A stretch of 64,000 bases of DNA, from assembly GCA_917880885.1 (NCBI GenBank), contig OU862913.1, forward strand, positions 26,545,286 to 26,609,285. The letters run 5' to 3'. Positions 54,581-64,000 of the stretch are shown here, piece by piece. Source of the DNA: Limnephilus marmoratus (taxonomy: Eukaryota > Arthropoda > Insecta > Trichoptera > Limnephilidae). A program made the position numbers and the translations under genes. Numbering within the stretch: position 1 is the first letter of the stretch; every line of letters starts with the position of its first letter. Under the pieces are notes generated by a model, which worked only from the letters and a program-made list of their open reading frames with translations, searched no databases and was not told where the DNA came from.

Positions 54581-55535
54581 CAGCACGCCCGCGCCGGGGC
54601 CGCCCTGCTCATGTCCAAGCGCGACAAGTAGGGCCCCCTGCTCCAACTCAACCCGATCTAGCAGCACCTAGCGCTTCTCATGCCCAAGAGTGATAAGCAG
54701 GACTCCGTTGTCTGGTGATGTGATCTTACATCAAACTGATCTGGTTCCCTGGCACTTAAGTGCGTCTGTTAAGTGATTTGTTTGTCCCCGAGAATCAGCG
54801 TGTTTTCACGGTGCAATTTAAACAAGTGACTGCGAAAAGAGAAAAAACATTGATTGCATAGCGTGTGTTCAGTGAAGTGAAATTTCAACCCCCTGCTCGT
54901 ATCCAAGTTGAGCAAGTAGGGCCCCCCTGCTCTGTCTCAACCTGATATGGCAGCACCTAGTGTTTCTCATGTCTGAGGGGAATGAGCAGGGCTCCCTTGT
55001 CTGGTGATATGACCTTACCTCAACCTGATCTGGGGTTCCCTGGCAGTTTAGTGTCCCTGAAAACTCAAGTGTGTATTCACAGTGCAATTTAAACAAGGTG
55101 ACTGCGAAAAGAGCAAAAAAAAACATTGAGTTGCATGGTATGTGTTTGCAATTTCGGAGGCGGGAATGGGTACCGCCGCCCCGGGAATCTTTATTGGATA
55201 ACCAACACCTCTGCCATAGGTCAACCCAAGTGGTTCGCTACGTTTGGTGATTTAGTAGGGGTGCCCGGGTTCATGGGGTGAGGTTTGTCTAGGTCTTGGA
55301 GGCGGATGACCAGGACACACTGAACCCCAGATTCCCACCCACCCCTTAAATCTTTTTTCCTTCCCAGAACTCTCCTCTTCTTCCTTTCCTTAAAAAAACC
55401 CTCCACACAGCATCCCCAAAGATGACATAGGCCCTGAGGGAAATTATTTTCTTCAGGGCCTCCTGTGTGGAGTTCGTGTAAAAAAAAAAAGTGTGATTGG
55501 AATAGTGAAGTGAAAATTCAACCCCTTGCTCCATA
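54581..55535 (+). other. Probable 3' UTR/downstream region with a ~288-bp direct duplication
   Basis: Sequence from about 54604 (CCTGCTCATGTCCAAG) recurs from about 54893 (CCTGCTCGTATCCAAG) with clear but imperfect similarity through GCAATTTAAACAAG and GAAAAGAG. A third partial start (AGTGAAGTGAAAATTCAACC) appears near 55507. A SINE-B copy interrupts the second repeat at about 55150-55492. No AATAAA close to the stop is seen; the nearest downstream one is about 55924, so the true polyadenylation site is unresolved. Confidence 0.6.
55150..55492 (+). mobile_element. SINE-B, complete with 3' tail
   Basis: It runs from GGCGGGAATGGGTACCGCCG through TTTATTGGATAACCAACACC, GGGTTCATGGGGTGAGGTTT, CCCACCCACCCC and CCTCCACACAGCATCCCC to GGGCCTCCTGTGTGGAGTTC and poly-A. 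It sits within the second copy of the 3' duplication. Confidence 0.88.
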
Positions 55536-55539
55536 ATGT

Positions 55540-55700
55540 GTTAAAGTCGTTACTATGTATGAACCATCCGCAGTACAAAAGCAAGCAAGTGCGCGTATAT
55601 CACAAGATTTTTGTCCCTCCTGAACATTTTTACAAACGGTTCTTCTGCTGTATTGGACTAGCTCCAATGATATATTATTATAATTGTATTGGAATTGTTG
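55540..55700 (+). repeat. Dispersed repeat R2 (copy 1)
   Basis: CCTGAACATTTTTACAAACGG, GTATTGGACTAGCTCCAATG and ATATTATTATAATTGTATTG match 59030-59163, where the second copy is split by a TIR element. Confidence 0.7.
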
Positions 55701-55859
55701 GGACCCTTCTGTCCACCATCGACATAACCTCACTTAACCTAACCTAACACCCGGAACTCGGGGTTAATTCATAGTGCGGCTTTAACTGAGATTAACGGTT
55801 GTCGTAGAGGAGACTTGTGTGCACAAATGCGTTAAGCCAACTGTTGAGGGCTGAACTTA

Positions 55860-55955
55860 TTAACAGAAATAAGTGAACACCGCTAACCTATTAATAGGCA
55901 TAAGCGAATAACGCTGAACTAGTAATAAACATAAGTGGATGTTGTGTTCTCCATT
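55860..55955 (+). repeat. Short tandem motif (AATAxxCATAAGTGxA)
   Basis: Units like TATTAATAGGCATAAGCGAA and TAGTAATAAACATAAGTGGA repeat here and resume at 56593-56705 after two inserted family 1 MITE copies. Confidence 0.65.
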
Positions 55956-55979
55956 TTTAAATACTTCGATACTTAGCTT

Positions 55980-56143
55980 TTAACCTCTTATTGGCCGGAG
56001 ACACGAATCCACGTGCAGTTTGTGCACATGTGTGCGGAAAAAATGAAAAAAAAAAAATGTTTGTCTAGTTCGTGGCCTTTTTATTGTACGTATGTAAACA
56101 TCAACAAACCAGATTGTCAACAGAATCTACTGATGTTAATCCT
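55980..56143 (-). mobile_element. TTAA MITE family 1, partial
   Basis: It starts TTAACCTCTTATTGGCCGG and covers only the first 150 bp of the family in reverse orientation. Confidence 0.7.
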
Positions 56144-56594
56144 TTAACCCGTTAAAGGCCAGGAAAAACACGGAAATTCCTTAACAAAGCAATTAATTTT
56201 GAGCTATTGTATATTTTATTGACCGAAACACATTCCTAGAACAACAAACTATGTACCAAAACAACATTACTTGCGTTTATTACGTAAATTGATAGGTTTT
56301 CTGACGTTTTTGTTAAGTAACACGCATCGGATGCTGACAGAAAGAATTGTGGCAAATTTGACATTTCGATACCACAGATAAAATCATTTAAAAATATTCT
56401 GGGGTTGCCAGGTGAATGATATTTTTGCCTAGATCCTGGGCAAATGTTGGCGCAAGCGATTTTGACCTTGTCCTTCATACAAATTCTGTACATAGAAGGG
56501 TCAAAATCGCAGACAAACATATTTTTTTCCAAATTTTTTCCGCGCGCATGCGCAACCGCGTGTGGATTCGGGTCTCCAGCCGATAAAAGGTTAA
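56144..56594 (+). mobile_element. TTAA MITE family 1
   Basis: It runs from TTAACCCGTTAAAGGCCAGG to GCCGATAAAAGGTTAA with all family blocks. Confidence 0.85.
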
Positions 56595-56941
56595 TAGACA
56601 TAAGTGGACACCGCTTGTATTTACAAACATAAGTGGGTAACACTAAACTGTTAATATGAGATGTAAGTGGAAACCACTGAACTATTAATAGACATAAGTG
56701 GTTAAAATTGAATCAATCAAAATCTCTGGCAAATGACGACGAGTTTAGTGAATTAATACAGTATTCTATAGAGCTAAGTTTAAAGACAGTCTGGTCAACA
56801 GTCTGTTGTCAATGGAACAAAGTTTTTACCGAATGGCATATGCTAAAATTGTCAAAATATAATATTAAGATAATCAATTTTAATTGTTCAAGAAAAAAAT
56901 CATGGGTACAAACACTTGAACAATTTTTTTGTAACCGTTAT

Positions 56942-57611
56942 ATAGTCTGTCAAAAAAGAGTAGAAAATATATGAGGGCGCCACTGTTGATCAAATGGCAA
57001 TACTAAACACATAACTCATGGTGTTAAAGTAAAGCTGTGTAACCTACATTTTCATAAAAAATTAAAAAGACATAATAGTGGAAAAAATATTTTTTCATTG
57101 CAGTATAGTGATACCCGCTGATCTCAAAATTAGAATTGAATATAGGTATATTATTATTATACCTTTGCAATTTTGTGTTAACATAATGACGAATAACTAT
57201 AATGTAATAAAATATAAAGCACAGGTTAGAAATTGCTCACATTTATTTAATACTAGATAAAGTACCTAGCGTTGCCTGGGCTTTAGATCATGTCTCTAAT
57301 TTTAGATCTGAATATATTTAACTCATTCAGATCTAAAAGTAGTCTAACTAAACTCACCATTAGTGATTCTTCCTTTCTATCTATTGTTAAATTTAAATTT
57401 ATGTTAAATTAAAGCAAATTGCTTTATTAATCACCTTTTAATCAAATTTATATCATGAAGAAAAAATGTTTTTTAAAATGTGGTTTACTGTGTTCTATAA
57501 ATTCAGTGTCATTGCATTTCAAAGAAATATTTGACAGTTAAATTGGTGTTGCCAGTCTACAAATTTAGTAGTTCCAGTTTTTATATTTTCTACTCTATTT
57601 TGACAGACTAT
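56942..57611. mobile_element. 670-bp element with 29-bp terminal inverted repeats
   Basis: ATAGTCTGTCAAAAAAGAGT and its continuation at the left are the inverse of 57583-57611 with one mismatch. Flanks fit a TA-type target. It is non-coding. A CTAGATAAAGTACCTAGCG segment at 57253 inside may be an older Helitron or LINE end. Confidence 0.55.
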
Positions 57612-57924
57612 AATTTCTCTACTGTTTGAGCTACTCTGCTCTGAATATCAAATAAACATAGGCTCTGCGATGCCTTTTCCTCAAGAAGTCGATGAAACAA
57701 CATTATTTTATTTAATGGTTTAATAAAATCTTTGCATTAAATAAATTTGTGTAATAAAATCATGTTATATATATAATATTAGATTCATAGGGGCTTATCT
57801 TCACCCCTAGAAGACAGAAATATCTGAAAACCAAATCTAATATTGAAAATTATTATTATTGACAGGTTTTTACAATATCAATTTTCAATCAACAATAACA
57901 AAATGCATTAAAAACTTCGGTAAA

Positions 57925-58745
57925 TTTTGGATCGAAGTGTCCATGGTTATTACGAATAATTTTTAGAAAAAAACTTTAGATTCGCCTTAATCACTATAAA
58001 AGGAAACTTTTTGCATCACGGGCGGCGGAAAATGATACATTTTAATTTTCAATTGCGTAAAATTAAATTTCACTTCGCGAACCGATACGGTGACAATCCG
58101 GCGACCATTCCGTCACTGTTATGTTGGTATCCCTGATAATATTAGCGAAGAACTAGCCGACATCATGGGATACATGAGAAGGCGCGCAATTATGAAAACA
58201 CAACAGACAATGCATTTAGTCCACCTCACGGATAATACGGAACTTTGAGGTTAAACTACGAAAGCTGCATGTCGTCATAATTTAAAAAAAACATCCCAGG
58301 TTTTGAATGGTTTGTTTGGCAAAGCAGGGTTTGTGTAGCGGGTTTGTGTATATCATCTTTATTTTAAAAAACATCCCAGGATTTGAATGGTTTGTCTCCA
58401 TTCCAGTGCCTGATTAGAGGTTCGTTTACATTATATTATTAATTCTGTTTTTCATAATTACGCACCTTATCATGTATCCCATGAAGTTGGCTACAGTCGT
58501 ATCTAGCTCTTGTTTGTATCAGGGATACCAACATAACAAACAGTGACGGAATGGCCGCCGGATTGTCGCCGTATCGGTTCGCGAAGTGAAATTTAATTTT
58601 ACGCAATTGAAAATTAAAATGCATAATTTTCCGCCGCCCGTGATGCAAAAAGTTTCCTTTTATAGTGATTAAGGCGAATCTAAAGTTTTTTTCTTAAAAT
58701 TATTCGTAATAACCATGGACACTTCCATCCAAAAATTACCAAAAC
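57925..58745. repeat. Large foldback element with ~270-bp inverted arms
   Basis: The left arm (about 57925-58200) is the reverse complement of the right arm (about 58440-58745). Shared blocks include GTGTCCATGGTTATTACGAA, AAGGAAACTTTTTGCATCAC, TCGGTTCGCGAAGTGA and CATCATGGGATACATGA-like sequence. The loop contains a direct duplication of ACATCCCAGG(T/A)TTTGAATGG at about 58290 and 58370. A relative of one arm plus loop lies at 1-290. Confidence 0.8.
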
Positions 58746-59163
58746 TTGTAAGACCTAGCTCTACACCCACAAATTGCAGTTCGTTTGTAGGTGTAGTCAT
58801 GATTTCTTTGCTCTGCTATTGTAGTTGGTTGTATCCTAAGGGTTAAGCGAAATAGACGTGGATTGACGACCCTGTGTTTTTAAATCAAGTTTATATTATA
58901 TCGTCTATGTAATTTCAATATCGCATATGAGTTACTAATTTCAAAAATGTTTTTTGACGCTTTTAGTTGAACAGAACTATCCGCATTGATTGCTGTTTTC
59001 AAAATTGTGAAATTGATCAATAAACTTATGTTAAAGTCAATACCATGTATAAACCTTACAATCAAGTATGCATTTATCACAATTTTTTTTGTTCCTTCTG
59101 AACATTTTTACAAATGGTTCTTTTGCAGTATTGGACTCGCTCCAATGATACATTACTATTATA

Positions 59164-60571
59164 CAGGGTGTCCGGGGGTAAAGTGCATTAACTTCGGGAG
59201 GTGATCTACGTGATATTATAAGTATAAAAGATGAAACTTTTAGGGGTAGTTTTGTGGTAAAAAGATAAAATTAGACTGGCGTGTGCGGCCAGCATTGTTA
59301 TTTTCCGCTGATATGATACGGGCCGATCACGAACATGCAATGTTGCCACAATCATGCCCGGCAGGCTCTCAGTAAGTAAAATCGTACCTCACACTAAGGA
59401 TTTTTAGTACGTACGTCTTTTTGTATTGAAAAAAAAATGGAATTTCAGAAAAAGTTATTAATCTTTTTTACTCCTACCATCATGTAGAATCAAGCCAGAG
59501 TAAAGTTAGCCTCCCAGAAACCGGGCGTACTGTATAGGGCCCGCAGATACTTTAATAGGGCACAACTGCTAACTCTGTACAAATCGCAGTGCGCCCCACG
59601 GTTGAATTTGGCAGCCACCTCTGGTCTGCCAAAATAACTGAAAAATACCCTCGACTCTGTGCAGAAACGGGCGGTCCGTTTGATAGATTCTCCCATCTGA
59701 ACAGACAGATTGCAATCTTTAGAGCACAGGCGTCGGGTGGGTATGCTATCCTTGTTCTACCGGTATTACAATGGAAGATGCTCCGAGGAACTAGCATCAT
59801 TGATCCCTTCGGCACCGGTGCATAGTCGGGAAACACGCCAAACGCGTGCCCAACATTTGTACACGGTTGACATTTGTCACATGAGAACGGGTCGTTTCTT
59901 CGACTCGTTCTTATGTTCAATAGCTCGGCTGTGGAATGATTTGCCGGCCTCTGTGTTTCCTCCTTCCTACAACATGGGTCTCTTCAAGACCAATGTTCAT
60001 TCCTTCCCCTCCTCAAAAAGACCCTCCACACAGCATCCCAGATGACATAGGCCCTGAGGGAAATTATTTTCCTCAAGGCCTCCTGTGTGGAGTTAATGTA
60101 AAAAAAAAAAAAAAAAATCACCTCCCGAAGTTAACGCACTTTAAGGGGTGTTCAGACATCTAATATAACCGCTAGCAGGTATCTGTTGAACCGCGAGCGC
60201 TTATGTTTCGTGCCGTTCACACGGCGCAAATAAAATATTTCTTCCTATGGTAGCAGAGGGGGTCAGTTGAATTAGTGAGCGGCCACGGAGTGCGCATTTT
60301 TTGTACTGAATCTATGAACTTGACATCTGTCTTGGCAGCTCCGTAATTAAAATGACCCCCTCTCCTGTTTTCGTCGGAGTAAGGGGCGCTTAGCTGTTGG
60401 CATATCGCCTCAGGAGCGGTTACGGCGTAAGATGTGCATTGTCTATGGTTGATGTGCGCATAAAGCATGTGAACGGTCTGAAGGGATTGTATGGAGAGCG
60501 ATATGTGGCGTGCTATGATCTTTTATATTTATATGCTCAATGTGAACGAGCTTTTACCCCCGGACACCCTG
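59164..60571. mobile_element. TA-flanked element (CAGGGTGTCCGGGGGTAAA) with nested LINE
   Basis: CAGGGTGTCCGGGGGTAAAG and TTTTACCCCCGGACACCCTG are inverted ends flanked by TA. The R2 copy at 55540-55700 lacks the insertion and shows the empty site. A second inverted block TCACCTCCCGAAGTTAACGC at 60119 mirrors 59182-59206, bracketing the nested LINE. Confidence 0.8.
59493..60116 (+). pseudogene. Jockey-type LINE 3' end: RT C-terminus and tail
   Basis: Plus-strand segments read SRVKLASQKPGVLYRARRYF, then SVQKRAVRLIDSP, LQSLEHRRRVGMLSLFYRYY, NGRCSEELASLIPSAP and LWNDLPASVFPPSYNMGLFK. This is the conserved C-terminal part of Jockey-type reverse transcriptase proteins of insects. It is frameshifted near 59640 and 59700. 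The 3' UTR (CCTCCACACAGCATCCCAGA to TGTGTGGAGTTAATG) ends in poly-A and matches the SINE-B tail. Confidence 0.87.
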
Positions 60572-61795
60572 TACAATTGGAAAGATAAACCGAAAGAGAA
60601 TGTTGTGGGTGTCTCCGTGTGCTCGAAGTAAGCTCTATCTTCCCTTACTTTTCGTTAATTGAACATTTTCAAGTTTTGAAATACTTGCTTGAACAGATTT
60701 TAAAAATTTCATTAGCCTGTCTGAGGCGTAGGAGTAAAAAGGTTATATGTAAATTACTTATCTCAGTGTTCTTTTAAATCAGTCTAGATCAAACTTTACA
60801 AATTATGTTAGAAATTGATGTATTTTTTTTTATTTTAGACTGCCATTTTATCGACTTTTTAAATGAAAAAGTTCTCAGAGCGCCATCTCTGATGTAAATT
60901 TTGTAGTGATCAATGAAATCAAAATTTTGCTTTTGTCATCTTTGAGGATGCTGTGCGCAGGGTCCATATCAATATTTAAAACCAGCTCAATACAATGTTT
61001 GGTTCTTATTACCTGTGTGTCTACCACTAGATCTGGCAACTATACTAAATTTGAGCATTCATCTTTATGGGCAACTGCAATTATTATTAAACTAGGTTAG
61101 GATAGTTTAGGTTAGCTTAAAAGGCGTGTCACATTGACTGGCCTGCTTATTGTCGTCGAAACCTGGCCCAGAGTTGGTAAATGTTAAATGAATAAGTACT
61201 TATTCAAATTCGTTGAGATTCTTGGAATAATTTGCGCAAAATGAAATGGACATTTTTATTGTCTTAATAACTAACTGAATTGCCACTTTTTAAGTGTAAA
61301 CGATCTACAAACATTTTAGATAATATATGTAATTTTTATATATGTTAAGTAAATTAATTTGAAATAATGCTTCGAGTGCAGCTTTTTGGTCAGGAAAATT
61401 TAAAAATTTAACCGTCATAGTTATTATGGAATCACAGTTGAAAGTGATAAGTGGCTAATTTATTTTTTGAAAATTGATTTTTTAATAATCAAGTAGTGTT
61501 CTTATCAATGAAAGAAAAAAATGTAAAATGAATTTATTTTTATTAAATATACTCAAATTGAGACTTTTCAGAAATGTCTGAATAATCAACTGGACGATCA
61601 ACATGTTAGCCACTTGTCTTCTTAACCGATGAAGTATTGTACATATCTATTAAGTAAATTTTATACTAGGTTTTTATTTTATTTAAAGCATATTTTATAA
61701 CTAACTTTGTTTAGCAATGTGTACTAAAAAAATAATCATATTTATATAGAAATAAAAATATATCGAACTAAATCTTGTTATTATTTTAATTTTTT
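60572..61795. other. Unassigned AT-rich sequence
   Basis: I see no gene or repeat boundary. A TTAGGTTAGC-like motif near 61107 is too short to call. Confidence 0.4.
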
Positions 61796-61799
61796 AAAA

Positions 61800-61870
61800 G
61801 TAAGCGGAGCAGGGTAAGTAGGAGAGAGGTTGGAAAGTATCTGGTTCTTCAGATCTAGTCACTAAAGATT
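61800..61870 (-). mobile_element. SINE-A fragment
   Basis: GGAAAGTATCTGGTTCTTCA followed by GATCTAGTCACTAAA matches the middle of SINE-A in reverse. Confidence 0.5.
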
Positions 61871-61959
61871 GATAATAAATTCGAAAGGATATGTATACAC
61901 TTTGGAATGTATGATTGTGACGCACAGTATGTAGGTAGAAATTTTAAAACTAGAATCAG

Positions 61960-62110
61960 GGTAACCTCCTGAGTTCCCATACCCCCTCCCCCCCCTCCTG
62001 CAAACCCCCTACCCGAGTTCTCCTCACCCCTCCCCCTCCTATATTCCAGACATTCATTCCCGGTACATTCAGTTTTCAAAAAGCTCGCGTGCCATGAATT
62101 TTGTTTATGA
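61960..62110 (-). mobile_element. Helitron-like C-rich fragment
   Basis: A C-rich block is followed by TTCATTCCCGGTACATTCAG and TTTTCAAAAAGCTCGCGTGCC, as in the copies at 22.9 and 52.7 kb. Confidence 0.6.
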
Positions 62111-62218
62111 AATAATAACTATTCCAAGTTTGCTAACCATTTAATAGAGACATGCCATAGCTTCAACAAAGAAAAAACTGAATTTAAACATTCCTATATA
62201 AATACATATTTTAACTGG

Positions 62219-62400
62219 TCAGTGGTTGAGTGGGCATAGCACTTGGGTCCCACCTGGGCGTCGCGTGTTCGATTCCTCGGCTGGCTAAGTCCTCCATCAC
62301 AACACAAGCAACATTTTCGGCTTTCTGTGGTGGTAGTAGGAGATTTTCAAACATTGTTGGGTTATTCGTAACCCGGGAATGTTTGTCTTTCTTTTAAAAT
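62219..62400 (+). mobile_element. SINE-C, tRNA-like head
   Basis: CAGTGGTTGAGTGGGCATAGCAC-like sequence is an A-box region and CGTGTTCGATTCCTCGG a B-box region. It continues with CTTTCTGTGGTGGTAGTAGG and is not related in the body to SINE-A or SINE-B. No acceptor-stem pairing supports a real tRNA. Confidence 0.55.
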
Positions 62401-62789
62401 AAAAAAATTTGTGTCGCTCGAAAGTTATGCGCTTAGCAACACATTCAGCGATTCATTTTTATATTATAGATAATATTATTAAAAATTATTTACTCTTCCC
62501 AAATACTACCTTTTGACTGTTAGCTGACGTGTAATCACTAGACATTTACCGAGTGCTGCCATATGGATTACGCGTCTGGTATTTACCAAAATGTATGATG
62601 GAGATTGAGCGGGCGGTACGGGTTTGATTTTTATACAAATCTACAGTTTATTTGGAGATTGATGAAATTTTGCTCACTTGATCTTCAAAACAAGAGGAAG
62701 GTCACTATCTACATCTGATTTTGAGAATTTCTGTGAAGCCCGGGCAATTCCGGGGACTACAGCTAGTAAACACATATTTTTTTAAGTGA

Positions 62790-63128
62790 ATACCTCACAG
62801 GAATCCCAACTGCTCCCGTCTGGAGCAAATCAGACTATGGCATCCCCAATTGGAGTATGTTGTGAGGCTTAAGGTAAGTGGGGAAGTATCTGGCTATTCG
62901 GATCTACTCACCAAACACGACTAAAGCCATTTCAAGCAACGTGAATTCTGAATTTTGGTCTTACACCAGGGCGATACTGAAGAGTATCTTCCACTCTGGA
63001 GCGTGACGCAAATATACCTTACCAAATCAATCAAATAAAATTACTTGCGCATGCCGGGATTTGAACCCGCGACCTGTATATCGCTGGTTGAGGAGACTTT
63101 GATTGCCCTTTGATCACGGAGGTCGTCA
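62790..63128 (-). mobile_element. SINE-A, full copy with tRNA-like head
   Basis: It starts GTGAATACCTCACAGGAATC (3' end) and includes ACTGCTCCCGTCTGGAG, CACCAAACACGACTAAAGCC, ACACCAGGGCGATACTGAAG and the head with B-box complement GGGATTTGAACCCGCGACC. Confidence 0.85.
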
Positions 63129-63179
63129 ATTACTTCTGTGTCGCTAAGCCAAGAAATTTGCCGCTCTGTTGTATAGGTA

Positions 63180-63813
63180 ATATATGGTATCTCTACATAA
63201 GTCCCCCACGTCGTCTGTCTGTTCGCGATAAACTCGAAAACTACTGAACGGATTTTCATGCGGTTTTCACCAATAGATAAAGTGTTTCGTGAGGAAGGTT
63301 AAGGTATGTAATTTGTCAAGGATTTGTGTAAATTGGTTGAAACATAACGATAATTGTTAGAAGTGTCGGAAAAATTCAAGCCGCCTGGTAGCTTTCATCG
63401 AAAACGCTGCCTAATTCTTTTGGGATATAACAAAACAAAGCATGGTGGAATATTCCTCTTTTATAGATCTACAAAAAAGTCCGCCAAGGCATATATCTAT
63501 CTTTTACGGATAGCTTACTACACGCATTTTATTTCTAAAAAATTGGTCACGTACATTGCGGTAATCGAAAAGTTATTTAGACGGGTACAATATTAATCCT
63601 TATTAACTTAAATATGTTAGTTACCCCAAGCATTTCATGCACATTATTATAATCTTTCACACCATCTCTACGTATTATAAATTAAAATCCTCCGCAGCAT
63701 CTGTCTGTCTCTTCGCGATAAACTCAAAGACGGCGGTGGTTATACAGGTTGGATAACCATCAAGTAGATGACGTTGTGTTTTATTAGCCACAGCAACGCG
63801 TGGCCGGGTCAGC
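63180..63813 (+). mobile_element. Helitron-like repeat ending GCCACAGCAACGCGTGG-CTAG
   Basis: It contains GTCTGTTCGCGATAAACTCG, AACGGATTTTCATGCGGTTT and CACCAATAGATAAAGTG. It ends with the hairpin CCACAGCAACGCGTGG, CCGGGTCAG and CTAG followed by T, the Helitron 3' signature. Confidence 0.7.
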
Positions 63814-64000
63814 TAGTAAAAAATAATATCAAGAAAAAACAATTGATTTGGTTAAGTTTTTTATTAATAATTTTTCAATTTTAAAATTTACAATATTTTT
63901 TTACAAAATTGCACTCGTATTATAGTTGAGATTATAGTCCTGATCAAATAATGCAGCAGAAATGCGTCATGCCTGTTTAAAACCCTTTAATTAATAATTT

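Larger units (their letters stand above)
50783..54193. mobile_element. hAT-type element 3.4 kb, TSD GGTTAGAT
   Basis: The duplication GGTTAGAT lies at 50775-50782 and 54194-54201, with ends CATAGATTCCCAACC and GTTGGGAACCTATG. Both ends carry GCGCCCCCC/GCCCCC blocks, and the right end has a ~50-bp direct duplication CTACCGCCCCCCTGAA (54077 and 54127). It contains a hairpin MITE, a reverse LINE and a Helitron-like insert. The left duplication overlaps the end of the family 1 MITE. Confidence 0.85.

Noticed and set aside
55720..55752. TTAACCTAACCTAAC, resembling the insect telomere repeat (TTAGG)n
   Set aside because: Only two or three units are present; similar short stretches at 51075 and 61107 lie in AT-rich repeats, so an interstitial telomere is not supported.
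25271..62310. tRNA genes at 14150, 25271, 34760, 43560, 62240 and 63070
   Set aside because: The A and B boxes are recognisable but acceptor stems do not pair, and most are attached to multicopy SINE bodies.
1..64000. CRISPR arrays, bacterial operons, ribosome-binding sites and riboswitches
   Set aside because: The window is eukaryotic; the tandem repeats have no spacers of unique sequence and no cas-like genes are present.

Overview
The window is nuclear DNA from an insect-like animal with a large, AT-rich, transposon-packed genome. The evidence is spliced GT-AG exons, GC-rich coding islands in AT-rich introns, mariner, hAT, Helitron and TTAA-flanked elements, tRNA-derived SINEs and Jockey/CR1-type LINE remnants. 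The LINE and Helitron styles resemble those of Lepidoptera and related insects, but I cannot fix the order from sequence alone.

There is one host gene that I can support. It lies on the + strand with 12 coding exons from 10048 to 54580. All 11 junctions obey GT-AG and keep frame, and together they give a 594-residue, highly charged, largely disordered, probably nuclear protein. It has a WD-K-L-E / RW-H-GYK-LY motif like that of NKAPD1/NKAP proteins, an RSPR stretch, an RE/RD dipeptide repeat (147-166), proline-rich blocks, a KKEGERPKKKE basic patch followed by an acidic serine tract, and a conserved-looking aromatic C-terminus (WEEWWYRYQQWL, 556-567). I do not recognise a named orthologue. 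An intron acceptor just upstream of the ATG suggests a further 5' non-coding exon that I could not find.

Layout: 1-10000, upstream repeats (nested hAT elements, a dead mariner, TTAA MITEs). 10007-10159, exon 1. Intron 1 (16.6 kb) holds TTAA MITEs, a LINE fragment, a hAT inside a SINE, a Helitron coding remnant, a GC-rich hAT MITE and a pogo-like element. Exon 2 at 26.7 kb is followed by intron 2 with a 2.3-kb hAT inside a SINE. Exons 3-4 are at 31.5-32.9 kb. Intron 4 (9.3 kb) holds a 3.1-kb element with about 570-bp inverted repeats and a flap-endonuclease-like/CXC gene remnant. Exons 5-9 are at 42.3-47.4 kb. Intron 9 is a 118-bp tandem array that has copied the exon 9 splice donor about ten times. 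Exons 10-12 are at 49.1-54.6 kb, with a 3.4-kb hAT in intron 11. After 54580 come a duplicated 3' region and more repeats.

Much of the window can be read as dated insertions, because many elements have exact target-site duplications, and several empty sites survive in paralogous repeats within the window. Everything outside the host gene appears to be dead or non-autonomous mobile DNA, simple repeats, or sequence in which I see nothing.
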